A stretch of DNA of 64,000 nt from an uncultured Paracoccaceae bacterium (GTDB lineage: Bacteria > Pseudomonadota > Alphaproteobacteria > Rhodobacterales > Rhodobacteraceae): contig CANLQK010000001.1 of the NCBI GenBank assembly GCA_947493255.1, positions 310,001-374,000 of the forward strand, written 5' to 3'. Both the position numbers and the translations under genes were made by a program. Positions 39,487 through 48,573 of the stretch are shown here, one piece after another (positions within the stretch are counted from its first letter, which is position 1; every line of letters begins with the position of its first letter). The notes under the pieces are model-generated. The model saw only the letters and a program-made list of their open reading frames with translations. It ran no database searches and was not told where the DNA came from.

Positions 39487-41670
39487 ATGTCAGACGCAAC
39501 TCATATAACCGAGGATCCACGCGCGTCGCTGTTAGCTATGCCCAAAGGCGTTTGGGGGCCGCGGCAATTGATCCTGATATTCGCACTCGTTTTTGCCATA
39601 TGGCACGTTCTGACGAACGTATATTTGACAGAACCGGGCTTGTGGCAAAACGCTATTCACTTTGCCGGATTTGCCTTCTTGGCCTCTGTTACCATCAGCC
39701 CTTGGGGAAAGCGGTCCAATGAGAGTTGGGCATGGGGCTTTGACATTATCTACGGTGTAATTGTGGCAGGCTCAGCGCTTTGGGTGGCTTATGGTCAAGC
39801 AGGGCTGTATGAACGATCACTGGCCGTAACGGGGCAGGGCTGGCAATTCACCTTGGCGGATTGGGCCGCTGGTTTGATTGTTATTTTCGCATGTATAGAT
39901 CTGTCGCGCCGCGTTGCGGGATGGGTTATCCCGGTCCTGATTGTCCTCGCACTAAGTTATATTTTGTTTCTGGGCACGATGCTGCCCGGTGTTTTTCGGT
40001 CTGCCAGTTTACCTTTGGATGATGTCTTGTTCCGCACATTGTACAACGACGAAGGGCTATTTGGCGTTTTGGCGCAAATCTCTGTGAGCAATATCACGCT
40101 GTTTATGATTTTCGGCGGCTTCTTAGTTGTGTCAGGTGCAAGTAATTTCGTGATCGAAATTTCAAAGGTCGTGGCCGGACGCATCAAAGGTGGAGCCGCA
40201 TTTGTAGCTGTAATTTCATCTGCGCTGACTGGCACGATATCGGGTTCTGCTATTGCTAATACGGCGTCGACCGGCGTGATCACGATCCCCCTGATGAAAG
40301 CCAACGGGTTCCGCCCGAAATTCGCCGCGGGTGTTGAGGCAGCCGCATCGACAGGGGGGCAGTTGATGCCACCAATCATGGGTGCGGGTGCGTTCGTTAT
40401 GGCCAGCTACACGGGCATTCCTTATGGCACGATTGTTGCCGTATCAGTCGTGCCTGCGATCCTGTATTTTCTGTCCGTCGCGTTCATTGTCCGGATTGAG
40501 GCCGTGAAGTATGATGCGGGCGCAGAGATTGACTTGACGGTTGACCGGGCCAAATTAATTTCTGGCGCACTTGTATTTGTGATCCCGTTGGCTGTGATGA
40601 TTTGGTTATTGCTGACAGGGGTGACGCCAGCTTACGCAGCATGTTTTGCAATTGCTGCTGTCATCATAACATCGTGGGCAACAGCGGTTCTAACGCGTTT
40701 GACGCCCAAAGGAACTTTCAAACCTGTGAACATGGGGCCTTCAAAGATCTCTGAAGCGCTGGCGTTTGGCATCAAGTCCGCGATTATGACGGCGATTTTG
40801 TTGACAGCGATTGGGATAATGAACAACGCGATTGTGACCAGTGGTGTAGGTAATGGGTTTTCGTTGATGATTGCGCAATGGTCGCAGGGGTCGCTTGCAC
40901 TGGCGATCATTCTAATTGCAATCGCGTCATTGGTGCTTGGAATGGGGCTGCCTGTAACTGCGGCCTACATCATCCTTGCGATACTGACTGCCCCTGCGTT
41001 GGCTGGTATTTTGGCGGACGGCATCATTGTGGATCAGTTAGTGGCAGGCATTTCCGATCCTGCTAAATCGGGCCTGTTTTTCTTAGTTGATCACCCTCTC
41101 GCTTCTAAGGTTGCCGAAGGCATGACGAACGCGGAAGCGTGGGAGCTGATGCGCAATATACCTTTCGAGATCGCTGTGACGATCCGGCCAGTGTTGGTCG
41201 ATCCAGCGATGCAGGCAACGTTCCTGCTCACGGCACATTTGATCATCTTTTGGCTGAGCCAAGATTCGAACGTTACGCCCCCTGTCTGCCTTGCGGCTTT
41301 TGCCGCCGCTGGCATTGCTGGGTCCAAACCAATGGCGACGGGTTTTGAAAGCTGGAAAATCGCAAAGGGGTTATATATTGTTCCATTGCTTTTCGCATAT
41401 ACCCCGCTGATTTCTGGCGATTTTGAGCAAGTGATGCAGATAGGGTTCTTCGCACTATTCGGTATCTATGCCACCAACGCATTAATCCAATGGTATTCTG
41501 AAGGGCCCATCGGTATAACCGGCGCCGTACTTTTGCTTGTTGGCGCGATCGGTGCGTATTGGCCGCTTGCGTGGATTCCAAACATTGCGGGGGCGGCGGT
41601 CATTACAGCGGTTGTCGTACTTTCGTCGCGCATGGGGCATCGTGAGAAAGTAGACCTAATCACAGAGTAA
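39487..41670 (+). CDS. TRAP transporter permease, fused small and large subunits
   Basis: A 727-aa membrane protein starting at ATG 39487 behind GTGGGGGGAGACCACACC. The first part (about residues 1-180) corresponds to the DctQ-like small subunit and the rest to the DctM-like large subunit, with many hydrophobic helices. Typical motifs are the substrate-channel segments SSALTGTISGSAIANTASTG and GAFVMASYTGIPYGTIVAVS, and the second repeat LVLGMGLPVTAAYIILAIL. This fused form is the standard partner of TAXI binding proteins, driven by sodium or proton gradients. The gene ends with a 12-bp hairpin at 41711-41742. Confidence 0.92.
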   Translation: MSDATHITEDPRASLLAMPKGVWGPRQLILIFALVFAIWHVLTNVYLTEPGLWQNAIHFAGFAFLASVTISPWGKRSNESWAWGFDIIYGVIVAGSALWVAYGQAGLYERSLAVTGQGWQFTLADWAAGLIVIFACIDLSRRVAGWVIPVLIVLALSYILFLGTMLPGVFRSASLPLDDVLFRTLYNDEGLFGVLAQISVSNITLFMIFGGFLVVSGASNFVIEISKVVAGRIKGGAAFVAVISSALTGTISGSAIANTASTGVITIPLMKANGFRPKFAAGVEAAASTGGQLMPPIMGAGAFVMASYTGIPYGTIVAVSVVPAILYFLSVAFIVRIEAVKYDAGAEIDLTVDRAKLISGALVFVIPLAVMIWLLLTGVTPAYAACFAIAAVIITSWATAVLTRLTPKGTFKPVNMGPSKISEALAFGIKSAIMTAILLTAIGIMNNAIVTSGVGNGFSLMIAQWSQGSLALAIILIAIASLVLGMGLPVTAAYIILAILTAPALAGILADGIIVDQLVAGISDPAKSGLFFLVDHPLASKVAEGMTNAEAWELMRNIPFEIAVTIRPVLVDPAMQATFLLTAHLIIFWLSQDSNVTPPVCLAAFAAAGIAGSKPMATGFESWKIAKGLYIVPLLFAYTPLISGDFEQVMQIGFFALFGIYATNALIQWYSEGPIGITGAVLLLVGAIGAYWPLAWIPNIAGAAVITAVVVLSSRMGHREKVDLITE

Positions 41671-41710
41671 ATGTCATAGACGTTAACTGATTGGCTGATA
41701 AGGCACTGAA

Positions 41711-41742
41711 GATTGGGCCATTTCGTTCCGAATGGCCCAATC
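41711..41742 (+). terminator. Hairpin after TRAP permease
   Basis: A perfect 12-bp stem (GATTGGGCCATT 41711-41722, AATGGCCCAATC 41731-41742) with an 8-nt loop. The downstream bases TCGTTCATTATC have only a weak T-rich tract. It most likely ends the transporter transcript. Confidence 0.7.
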
Positions 41743-41874
41743 TCGTTCATTATCTGACGTGCGCATAACCGCAAATTTAACCTTAGGCATCGACCGAGTT
41801 CCCGTTTCGTGGGTTGCGTCGCTAACCTACCAATGGTGCAAAGGGGCATACAACGCATAGGAACGGACGAAGCG

Positions 41875-43239
41875 ATGGGCGTTTTCAGCACCTCAGATGA
41901 GATCAGGAGCCTGTTTTCGCAGGCGATGTCGGACATGTATCGTGCCGAGGTTCCACAATACGGTGAATTGATAGATTTGGTCCGTGACGTTAATGCGGCA
42001 ACGCTTGCGGCGGATCCAGCGTTGTTTGCACGAATTGAAGCTGCGGGCGAGTTGGAACGGTTGGACGTAGAACGCCACGGGGCCATTCGGCTTGGGACGC
42101 CAGAAGAGTTAAGCCTTGTGCGCCGTATGTTTGCTGTGATGGGTATGGAGCCGGTTGGGTATTATGACCTGTCTGTTGCGGGTATTCCCGTGCATTCAAC
42201 AGCGTTTCGTCCAGTCGATGCGGCCGCACTAAAGAGAAACCCGTTTCGGGTTTTCACGTCGTTGTTGCGGTTGGACTTGGTCGAGGATCGTGAGTTGGCG
42301 AAGCAGGCAGAACACATTTTGTCGCGTCGTCAAATCGTAACAGACACCGCACAGATGTTGATAGAGGTTGCTGAAAGCCATGGCGGATTGTCGGACGGGC
42401 AGGCGCAGAAATTCGTTCAAGAGGCGCTAGAGACGTTTCGGTGGCACAGCGATGCAACCGTAGGGCGGGACACCTATGATGCGTTGGTAGACGCGCACAG
42501 GTTGATTGCGGATGTGGTGAGCTTTCAGGGGCCCCATATCAACCATTTGACCCCACGAACGTTGGATATTGATGCGGTTCAAGCGCAGATGCCGGACCGC
42601 GGGATTGCGCCCAAGGCTGTGATCGAGGGCCCGCCGCGACGTAAGGCAGATATTTTGTTGCGGCAAACATCGTTCAAAGCGCTAGAGGAAGCTGTTGTTT
42701 TTCATGGGGTGGACGGTAGCCACACGGCACGGTTTGGCGAAATTGAACAGCGTGGGATCGCTCTGACACCGGCGGGACGTACATTGTATGACACCCTATT
42801 AAACAAAGCACGGGCTGAGGCCGCGTGCCCAGGTGCGCCAGATTATACCACCGTATTGAACGCTACCTTTGAGGCCTTTCCAGACGATTTCGAGCAATTA
42901 CGTCGTGAAGGTCTGGGGTTCTTCCAATATCGGGTTGGGACGGTCGCAGAAGGCAAAGCCCAGTCTGTTGATCAGCTTATAGACATGGGTGCGTTGATCG
43001 CTGATCCGCAGGTTTATGAAGATTTCTTACCAGTATCCGCTGCAGGGATATTCCAGTCGAACCTTGGGGCAGACGACCAATCGAACTATCGTGCGAATGC
43101 CAACCAAGATGCGTTTGAGGCGGCGCTTGGCGCTGCTGTGATTGACGAAATGGCATTGTATCAAGATATCCAAGAGAGCAGTTTGGCTGCTGCATTGACG
43201 GCGCTGGGGCAGGATCACCTTACGCCTAAGGGGGCGTAA
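41875..43239 (+). CDS. hglS: 2-oxoadipate dioxygenase/decarboxylase (HglS, DUF1338)
   Basis: A 454-aa protein from ATG 41875; ATG 41833 is an alternative. It matches the DUF1338/YdcJ family shown to convert 2-oxoadipate to 2-hydroxyglutarate with iron and O2 in lysine catabolism. The metal-binding histidines lie in AGIPVHSTAFRP and GPHINHLTPRTLD; the arginine-rich core GYYDLSVAG precedes them. The stop shares one base with the next gene (TAATG), so it is in an operon with a ROK kinase and nagA, an unexpected pairing. Substrate identity rests on family, and a different 2-oxo acid is possible here. Confidence 0.82.
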   Translation: MGVFSTSDEIRSLFSQAMSDMYRAEVPQYGELIDLVRDVNAATLAADPALFARIEAAGELERLDVERHGAIRLGTPEELSLVRRMFAVMGMEPVGYYDLSVAGIPVHSTAFRPVDAAALKRNPFRVFTSLLRLDLVEDRELAKQAEHILSRRQIVTDTAQMLIEVAESHGGLSDGQAQKFVQEALETFRWHSDATVGRDTYDALVDAHRLIADVVSFQGPHINHLTPRTLDIDAVQAQMPDRGIAPKAVIEGPPRRKADILLRQTSFKALEEAVVFHGVDGSHTARFGEIEQRGIALTPAGRTLYDTLLNKARAEAACPGAPDYTTVLNATFEAFPDDFEQLRREGLGFFQYRVGTVAEGKAQSVDQLIDMGALIADPQVYEDFLPVSAAGIFQSNLGADDQSNYRANANQDAFEAALGAAVIDEMALYQDIQESSLAAALTALGQDHLTPKGA

Positions 43240-44150
43240 TGATCGCTGTTGGGTTGGATATTGGCGGGACCAAGATTGAGGCGCAGGTGTTTGATGAACG
43301 CTGGGCCGTGGTCGACCGTAGACGGGTAGAAACGCCAGACACTTACCCAGCGCTGGTCGACGCAGTTGTTGGGCAGATTGCATGGGCGCAAGACATAGCT
43401 GGCGGCAGGGTGCCTGTCGGTATTGGTGCTGCTGGGCTGGTGCACCCGACGACCGGCCGTGTGTTGGCGGCAAATGTCGCCGCATCCGGCAAAACGTTTC
43501 CGAACGATATTGAGGCGAGGGCAAAGCAACCTGTCACATACCTGAATGACTGTAACGCGTTGGCCCTATCCGAAGCCGTTTTCGGCGCGGGGCAAGGGCA
43601 CCGGACAGTGGTGGCTGTTATCTTAGGAACGGGCATCGGGGGAGGTATCACGATCAATGGTCAGCTCCAGCGTGGCTCTACCGGAATGGGTGGGGAATTC
43701 GGGCATATCAGCGCGCCTGCCGACGTTGTGGGAGCCTATGACCTGCCGATTTTTGAGTGCGGCTGTGGGCGGCGGGGGTGCGTCGAAACATACCTGTCTG
43801 GGACGGGCTTGAAACGGCTGGCGGCGCACCTGACAGGGCAAGATTTAACGGCTGAAGACATTGCGCAACGGCGCGGGGCGGACATGGCCCAAGTCTGGGA
43901 AGTTTGGTGCGCCATGGCGGGGGAATTCATTCATACGCTGACTTTGGTCGCGGACCCTGATGTGATTGTGTTGGGTGGGGGGCTTAGCAAAATCAGCGGT
44001 ATTGCCGAGGACATGACCCGTGCGGCGCAGTCGGTTCAGTTGGGGGGCTTCGGGACACCGCCGATTGTTGTGGCATCGGGGGGCGATACAAGTGGGGCAC
44101 GCGGGGCAGCCTTTGCTGCGTGGTCTGCGGCACAAGGAGAACGCCCATGA
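43239..44150 (+). CDS. nagK: ROK-family N-acetylglucosamine kinase-like
   Basis: A 303-aa ROK sugar kinase. The ATP/sugar motif is GLDIGGTKIEAQVFDE (residues 5-20), and LGTGIGGGITINGQLQRGST forms the phosphate/sugar loop. The zinc-binding motif CGCGRRGCVETYLSG is typical of ROK kinases, with the ROK histidine in GEFGHIS. nagA follows with a 4-nt overlap (ATGA), which makes N-acetylglucosamine (or N-acetylmannosamine) the most likely substrate. Starts at ATG 43239 overlapping hglS. Confidence 0.82.
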   Translation: MIAVGLDIGGTKIEAQVFDERWAVVDRRRVETPDTYPALVDAVVGQIAWAQDIAGGRVPVGIGAAGLVHPTTGRVLAANVAASGKTFPNDIEARAKQPVTYLNDCNALALSEAVFGAGQGHRTVVAVILGTGIGGGITINGQLQRGSTGMGGEFGHISAPADVVGAYDLPIFECGCGRRGCVETYLSGTGLKRLAAHLTGQDLTAEDIAQRRGADMAQVWEVWCAMAGEFIHTLTLVADPDVIVLGGGLSKISGIAEDMTRAAQSVQLGGFGTPPIVVASGGDTSGARGAAFAAWSAAQGERP

Positions 44151-45250
44151 TGGATGGTCTATATAGTCCACAACAGGTGTTTGATGGCGCGCGGCTGATC
44201 ACCGGTGTGTCGGTTCGTGTGGAACAAGGGCGCGTGGTTGACGTTATTGAGGGCGTTGGAGACGGCAAGGCCATTGCGGGCTGCATGTCGCCCGGTTTCG
44301 TGGATTTACAGGTCAACGGCGGCGGGAACGTGTTGTTAAATGGTGACCCGACGATGTCAGGCATGGCCGCGATCGCAGCGGCCCATCGCCGGTTTGGGAC
44401 CGTAGCGATTATGCCCACAGTGATTACCGATGCGCCTGATGTGGTCGATCGCGCCGTTGAGGCTGCTATTTGCGCATGCGGCGCCAGTGGGATCATTGGG
44501 TTGCACATTGAAGGACCCCATATTGCGTTGGAAAAACGCGGCACTCATGCGGCGCACCACATTCGGCCAATGGACAAACGTACGTTAGACGCCGTCGCCA
44601 AGGCACGCGTTTCGGATGTTCCGGTCATGATAACCGTGGCGCCAGAGGCGACGACACCAGACCAAATTGCCGAGCTTTCGGCGTTGGGGGCTGTTGTGTC
44701 ACTGGGGCACACAAATGCGACCGCTGAACAAATCGAACATGCCATCGCCGCTGGCGCGCAATGTGGAACACATTTGTTTAACGCGATGTCACCCATGCAG
44801 GGGCGCGAACCCGGAGCCGTGGGAGCGATTTTGAATGGGGGCATCCCGTTTGGGATCATCTGTGACGGCCATCATGTGGATGACCAGATGATTGCGCTAG
44901 CCTTGCGCGCCGCTGGGCCGGATTGCGCATTTCTTGTGTCTGACGCTATGGCGACGGTTGGGGGCGCATCTGAGTTTAAATTATACGGGCAGATTATCCG
45001 TGTTGAGAACGGCCGTTTGATCAACGCTGAAGGTAATTTGGCGGGCGCGCATGTCACCCAAGCCCAAGGGGTTCAGCGATTGGTTAACCACGTGGGGGTT
45101 ACGTTGGAACAGGCCTTGCGCATGACAATCACTGTACCTGCACGCGTAATGCGGCAGCAAGATTTGGCTACGTTCGTTGGACGCCATGTTGATGATCTGA
45201 TCGTGATTGCGGCTGATCTTTCGGTTAGCGCAGACCTTCACGAGCAATAA
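44147..45250 (+). CDS. nagA: N-acetylglucosamine-6-phosphate deacetylase
   Basis: A 367-aa amidohydrolase starting at ATG 44147 (ATGA overlap with the kinase gene). It has the NagA landmarks: GFVDLQVNGGGNVLL, the metal ligand glutamate in GLHIEGPHI, histidines in SLGHTNATAEQ and GTHLFNAM, and the catalytic aspartate in FLVSDAMATVGG. It removes the acetyl group to give glucosamine-6-phosphate. The kinase upstream supplies the phosphorylated substrate, so together they handle GlcNAc from peptidoglycan or chitin. Its 3' end overlaps the convergent pqiC by 26 nt. No nagB is seen in the window. Confidence 0.93.
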   Translation: MMDGLYSPQQVFDGARLITGVSVRVEQGRVVDVIEGVGDGKAIAGCMSPGFVDLQVNGGGNVLLNGDPTMSGMAAIAAAHRRFGTVAIMPTVITDAPDVVDRAVEAAICACGASGIIGLHIEGPHIALEKRGTHAAHHIRPMDKRTLDAVAKARVSDVPVMITVAPEATTPDQIAELSALGAVVSLGHTNATAEQIEHAIAAGAQCGTHLFNAMSPMQGREPGAVGAILNGGIPFGIICDGHHVDDQMIALALRAAGPDCAFLVSDAMATVGGASEFKLYGQIIRVENGRLINAEGNLAGAHVTQAQGVQRLVNHVGVTLEQALRMTITVPARVMRQQDLATFVGRHVDDLIVIAADLSVSADLHEQ

Positions 45251-45788
45251 GGACGGCAAGGTCTAATACCAGTTGCCCACGGGCGGCAGCAATGGCAGCA
45301 GGCCCACCTTCAAGGTCGTAGGGGACCGTTAGGTTAAACAGTCCAAAGTCATCATTTTCTTCGTTGTCAGAGCTGACAAAGTACTGGCCGGACGCGTGGA
45401 AGGTTCCGTTTGCGCGGGCAACAAGGCTTTCAAAGCGAACCTCGAGTGCGGCTTCTGGGTAATCTTCAAACGGCCAAGGTTCAGACGCAACCCGTTCGCC
45501 CGACATTTGCACTAAGTGGCGGGTGAGTTCCAAGGCAACCGCGCGTTCGGGGGTATCGGCCCAACGGGCTCCAGATTCAGCCAATAGCACACCGCCGACA
45601 CCTTCGACTGTGATTTCATCGGCAGCGGCATAGGCGGGAAGTGATACGTCGCGCACCTCGAGCGAACTAAAGGCGATGGAGACCGGTTCGGGGGCGTCCA
45701 GCGGTTTGACGGAATAAAGGTCAACGGGGGCGCTACACCCGACCAGTAGGCAGGACGCAGCAAAAAGGGCTGGTTTGAGAAAAGTCAT
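45225..45788 (-). CDS. pqiC: PqiC-like lipoprotein (ABC-type auxiliary)
   Basis: A 187-aa lipoprotein with a lipobox (ASCLLVGC, cysteine 18) and the PqiC/YmbA fold segment VSLPAYAAADEITVEGVGG. In E. coli, PqiC is an outer-membrane lipoprotein that docks the PqiB tube, moving lipids across the periplasm. Here it is the last gene of a pqiA-pqiA-pqiB-pqiC operon, 2 nt from pqiB. Its 3' end overlaps the convergent nagA. Confidence 0.85.
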   Translation of the reverse strand: MTFLKPALFAASCLLVGCSAPVDLYSVKPLDAPEPVSIAFSSLEVRDVSLPAYAAADEITVEGVGGVLLAESGARWADTPERAVALELTRHLVQMSGERVASEPWPFEDYPEAALEVRFESLVARANGTFHASGQYFVSSDNEENDDFGLFNLTVPYDLEGGPAAIAAARGQLVLDLAVLIAREGLR

Positions 45789-45790
45789 TA

Positions 45791-47875
45791 TTATCGTCCC
45801 CGAATAAGTGCGTCTGGATTACGTTCTAGCATCCGCGCCAAAGATTCCAGTGCATCTGCGGCGTCTGATATGTCGCGCAGTGCTGTTTGTGCTTCGCGGC
45901 TTAGGGTTTCGCCCTGATTGTAGCCTGAAATGGTTTGTCCCGCCTGATCGAGCACGGCGCGCATCCGCGCGGCTAGGGCAGGCAATTCACCAGTTGACGC
46001 GGCGACGGCATCTGCGGCGTCACGGGCGGACCCAAGGGTCGCGTTGATGTTTTCAACCGCACCGCCTTCGCGCAATTCTGCCAAGGTTGCGTTGATCTCT
46101 TCTAGTGCAGCGCCCAATTCTTGCGGGAGGGCGCGGGCCGAGGGTTGATCAAGGATGCTCGCAGTGGCGGCGACCAAGCTGGTCAATTCATTCGACAAGG
46201 TTTCAAGGGGCACAGCTTCGGCTTTGGCGGCGACGGCTGTGATTTGATCCAACAAGGCAGGCAGGCCAGCGACAGAGGTTGTGACCGTATCCGCGGCGCT
46301 GGATGCGGCACCAAGGGCGGTGTTTAGGCTATCGAGTACTTGAGCTTGTTGAATGTCCGCCAACACAGTTTCGAACCGTGTGACACCGGAATTGAGGTTC
46401 ACAAGCAACATCTGAGCGTCTTCTGACCCGACGATCCCGCTGATTTCGCCGACCAAAGCCCGCAGGTCTGCAGGGGTTTGTTGCAGGTCGGCGTTGCCGA
46501 TCAGAGCCTCTGCACTGTCGAGGAAGTCGATTGCGCTGGTTAAGAGCTCTTCGATGGGGAGGTTATTCACACGGTTGATGACACCTTCGACGGTTGCCGC
46601 GGCATCAGCGATGTCACTGTCGATGGTAGGAATGATTGGAAGGGTGCCGTCTGCCACGATAATGGTGCGTGGTGCTGGGGCTTCGATTTGTACGAGGTCG
46701 ATTTTCAGCCCGCCGGTTAGAATACTGGCATTGGCAAGCTGGGCACGCATACCCGAGGCCACCGCGTCTTGTAAAAAGACGAGTGCGGCTTCGGGCGTGA
46801 TTTCGTCTTGCAACCCAAGACGGGCCGGCTGGATGGCCAACACAACGTTCAGCCGAACGCGCGTATCGCCAAATTGTTGTTCATCGATCACCCCAAGGAC
46901 CGATTGAACCTGGCCGATCTTCAAGCCGTTAATTTCCACAGGGGCTTCGACGGCGAGGCCCGAAATGTTTTCGTCAAAAACCACCCGCACTTGCAAGGTT
47001 TCGACTTCGGTCTGGGTGAACAGGCTGTTGCGGGCCTCGGTTTCGCCTAAGTGGACGTCAAAGACATGGCCGTCATTGATGGGGCGACCGCCGGAAACGA
47101 AGGTATCAAAGGTAACACCGCCCCCCAGCAGGGTCGCGACCGAAGAAAAGTCGATTTCCGCGCCCGTTGGGCCAACTGAAAAGGTGAAACCGGTGGTGTC
47201 CCAGAACCTTGTCGCACTCGAGATAAGTCGGCTGTGAGGGTCGTAGATGAGGGCTTCTGCGACAGCATAGTCCCCTTGTGGAGAGATAGAGGCTTTGCCA
47301 ATGCGGCCCACTTCGATACCGCGAAATGTGATGGGGCTGTTGTCTGTCATGCTGCCACCCGGTGCGGTGCGCAGGACAATTTCAAGGCCTGTTTGGTTGG
47401 GTTGGAACAATGGCGCATCAGCGAGGCCGTCGAACGCATATGTCTGTGTGCCCGCATCTGCGTCCCACGACCCTTCGATGTAGACACCTGACAGAACCGT
47501 ATCGAGGCCGGTAACAGCCCCTGCAGAAATTTCGGGTTGGACGATCCAGAAGGTGGCGGAACTGTCGATAAAGGGGGCCACGGACTTGTCGACCCGCACC
47601 ATTGCGACGACGCGGGTTAGGTCTTCGCTAAACCGAACATCCTCTACGATGCCGACAGTGACATCACGAAACCGCAGTTCGGTTTCGCGTGCGGCAATGC
47701 CTGCGCCGTCAGCGAAGCTGATTTCGATCAGCGGTCCGCGGTCCGTATAGCTTTGCCATGCCACGCCCAATGCCGCGACAAGGGCGATGATCGGAATGAG
47801 CCAAATAATGGACACCCGGCCAAGGCCGGTCGTTTTCGCCGGTTCGACCGGAAGGGTTGGGGGCGTTTGGGTCAT
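45791..47875 (-). CDS. pqiB: PqiB-like MCE protein
   Basis: A 694-aa protein with an N-terminal membrane helix (VSIIWLIPIIALVAALGVAW, about 18-37) and three MCE domains: residues about 50-140 (PLIEISFADGAGIAARETEL), about 160-250 (GLEIVLRTAPGGSMTDNSPI) and about 290-400 (LQVRVVFDENISGLAVEAPV). A helical C-terminal region of about 250 residues follows (from about 440), rich in Ala, Leu and Glu, longer than in E. coli PqiB (546 aa). MCE proteins form hexameric tubes for lipid transport between membranes. It starts with a 4-nt ATGA overlap to the upstream pqiA. Confidence 0.9.
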   Translation of the reverse strand: MTQTPPTLPVEPAKTTGLGRVSIIWLIPIIALVAALGVAWQSYTDRGPLIEISFADGAGIAARETELRFRDVTVGIVEDVRFSEDLTRVVAMVRVDKSVAPFIDSSATFWIVQPEISAGAVTGLDTVLSGVYIEGSWDADAGTQTYAFDGLADAPLFQPNQTGLEIVLRTAPGGSMTDNSPITFRGIEVGRIGKASISPQGDYAVAEALIYDPHSRLISSATRFWDTTGFTFSVGPTGAEIDFSSVATLLGGGVTFDTFVSGGRPINDGHVFDVHLGETEARNSLFTQTEVETLQVRVVFDENISGLAVEAPVEINGLKIGQVQSVLGVIDEQQFGDTRVRLNVVLAIQPARLGLQDEITPEAALVFLQDAVASGMRAQLANASILTGGLKIDLVQIEAPAPRTIIVADGTLPIIPTIDSDIADAAATVEGVINRVNNLPIEELLTSAIDFLDSAEALIGNADLQQTPADLRALVGEISGIVGSEDAQMLLVNLNSGVTRFETVLADIQQAQVLDSLNTALGAASSAADTVTTSVAGLPALLDQITAVAAKAEAVPLETLSNELTSLVAATASILDQPSARALPQELGAALEEINATLAELREGGAVENINATLGSARDAADAVAASTGELPALAARMRAVLDQAGQTISGYNQGETLSREAQTALRDISDAADALESLARMLERNPDALIRGR

Positions 47876-48573
47876 GGGGTGTGTGTGGCCTTTATCGGGT
47901 CGGTGCCAGTATTGGATGTTACGTTGCGTGTGGCGCTTGCGCGGGCTTGTGCATCCCAGATCAGCCGGCTGTCAAACGCTTGCGCGGATAACATGGTGAA
48001 TATGACAGACAATGCAAAGAACAAACTGGCCAACCCGGGGGAGATGGTTGCCAAGGTATTTAGCTGCACAAGAGAGGCCATAATGGCCACGACAAAGATA
48101 TCGATCATGGACCAACGCCCAATATATTCGACGATTTCAAACAAGACCTGCCTGTGGTGTGGTGAAACACGCGAAGGCCGCGCGACAGAGATGGCTAAAA
48201 ACGCAACGGCAAGGAATTTGGTCACGGGGATCAGGACGCTGGCAAACAGAATAATCGCAGCAATGCCCCAAGACCCGTGATGGGCCAAATCAACAGCGCC
48301 GCCAATGATCGTGCTTTCATCTTTGTTAACGAGGGTTTGGGTTCGCAACATAGGATAAAGGTTGGCAGGAACATAACACATAAGTCCAACAAACCACAGC
48401 GCCCAGACCCGTTGCAGGCTGGTGTCATCGCGCGAGCGAATATGATGACCACAGCGCCCGCAAACGGGTGTGTCGGCCGCCCAAACACGGCTACACCGAC
48501 GGCAGGTGACCATACCTAGCGATCGTGCGCTTTTTATATCTGAGTTTTGTCCAGCGCGTTCCATACCGACCAT
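47872..48573 (-). CDS. pqiA: PqiA-family membrane protein (second copy)
   Basis: A 233-aa protein. An N-terminal zinc ribbon (CRRCSRVWAADTPVCGRCGH) precedes four hydrophobic helices (for example WALWFVGLMCYVPANLYPML, ILFASVLIPVTKFLAVAFLA, MIDIFVVAIMASLVQL and LASLFFALSVIFTML). This is half of the PqiA layout; the other half is the preceding gene. The start is ATG 48573 or 48564; both overlap the upstream pqiA's end. PqiA sits in the inner membrane and works with PqiB. Confidence 0.88.
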   Translation of the reverse strand: MVGMERAGQNSDIKSARSLGMVTCRRCSRVWAADTPVCGRCGHHIRSRDDTSLQRVWALWFVGLMCYVPANLYPMLRTQTLVNKDESTIIGGAVDLAHHGSWGIAAIILFASVLIPVTKFLAVAFLAISVARPSRVSPHHRQVLFEIVEYIGRWSMIDIFVVAIMASLVQLNTLATISPGLASLFFALSVIFTMLSAQAFDSRLIWDAQARASATRNVTSNTGTDPIKATHTP

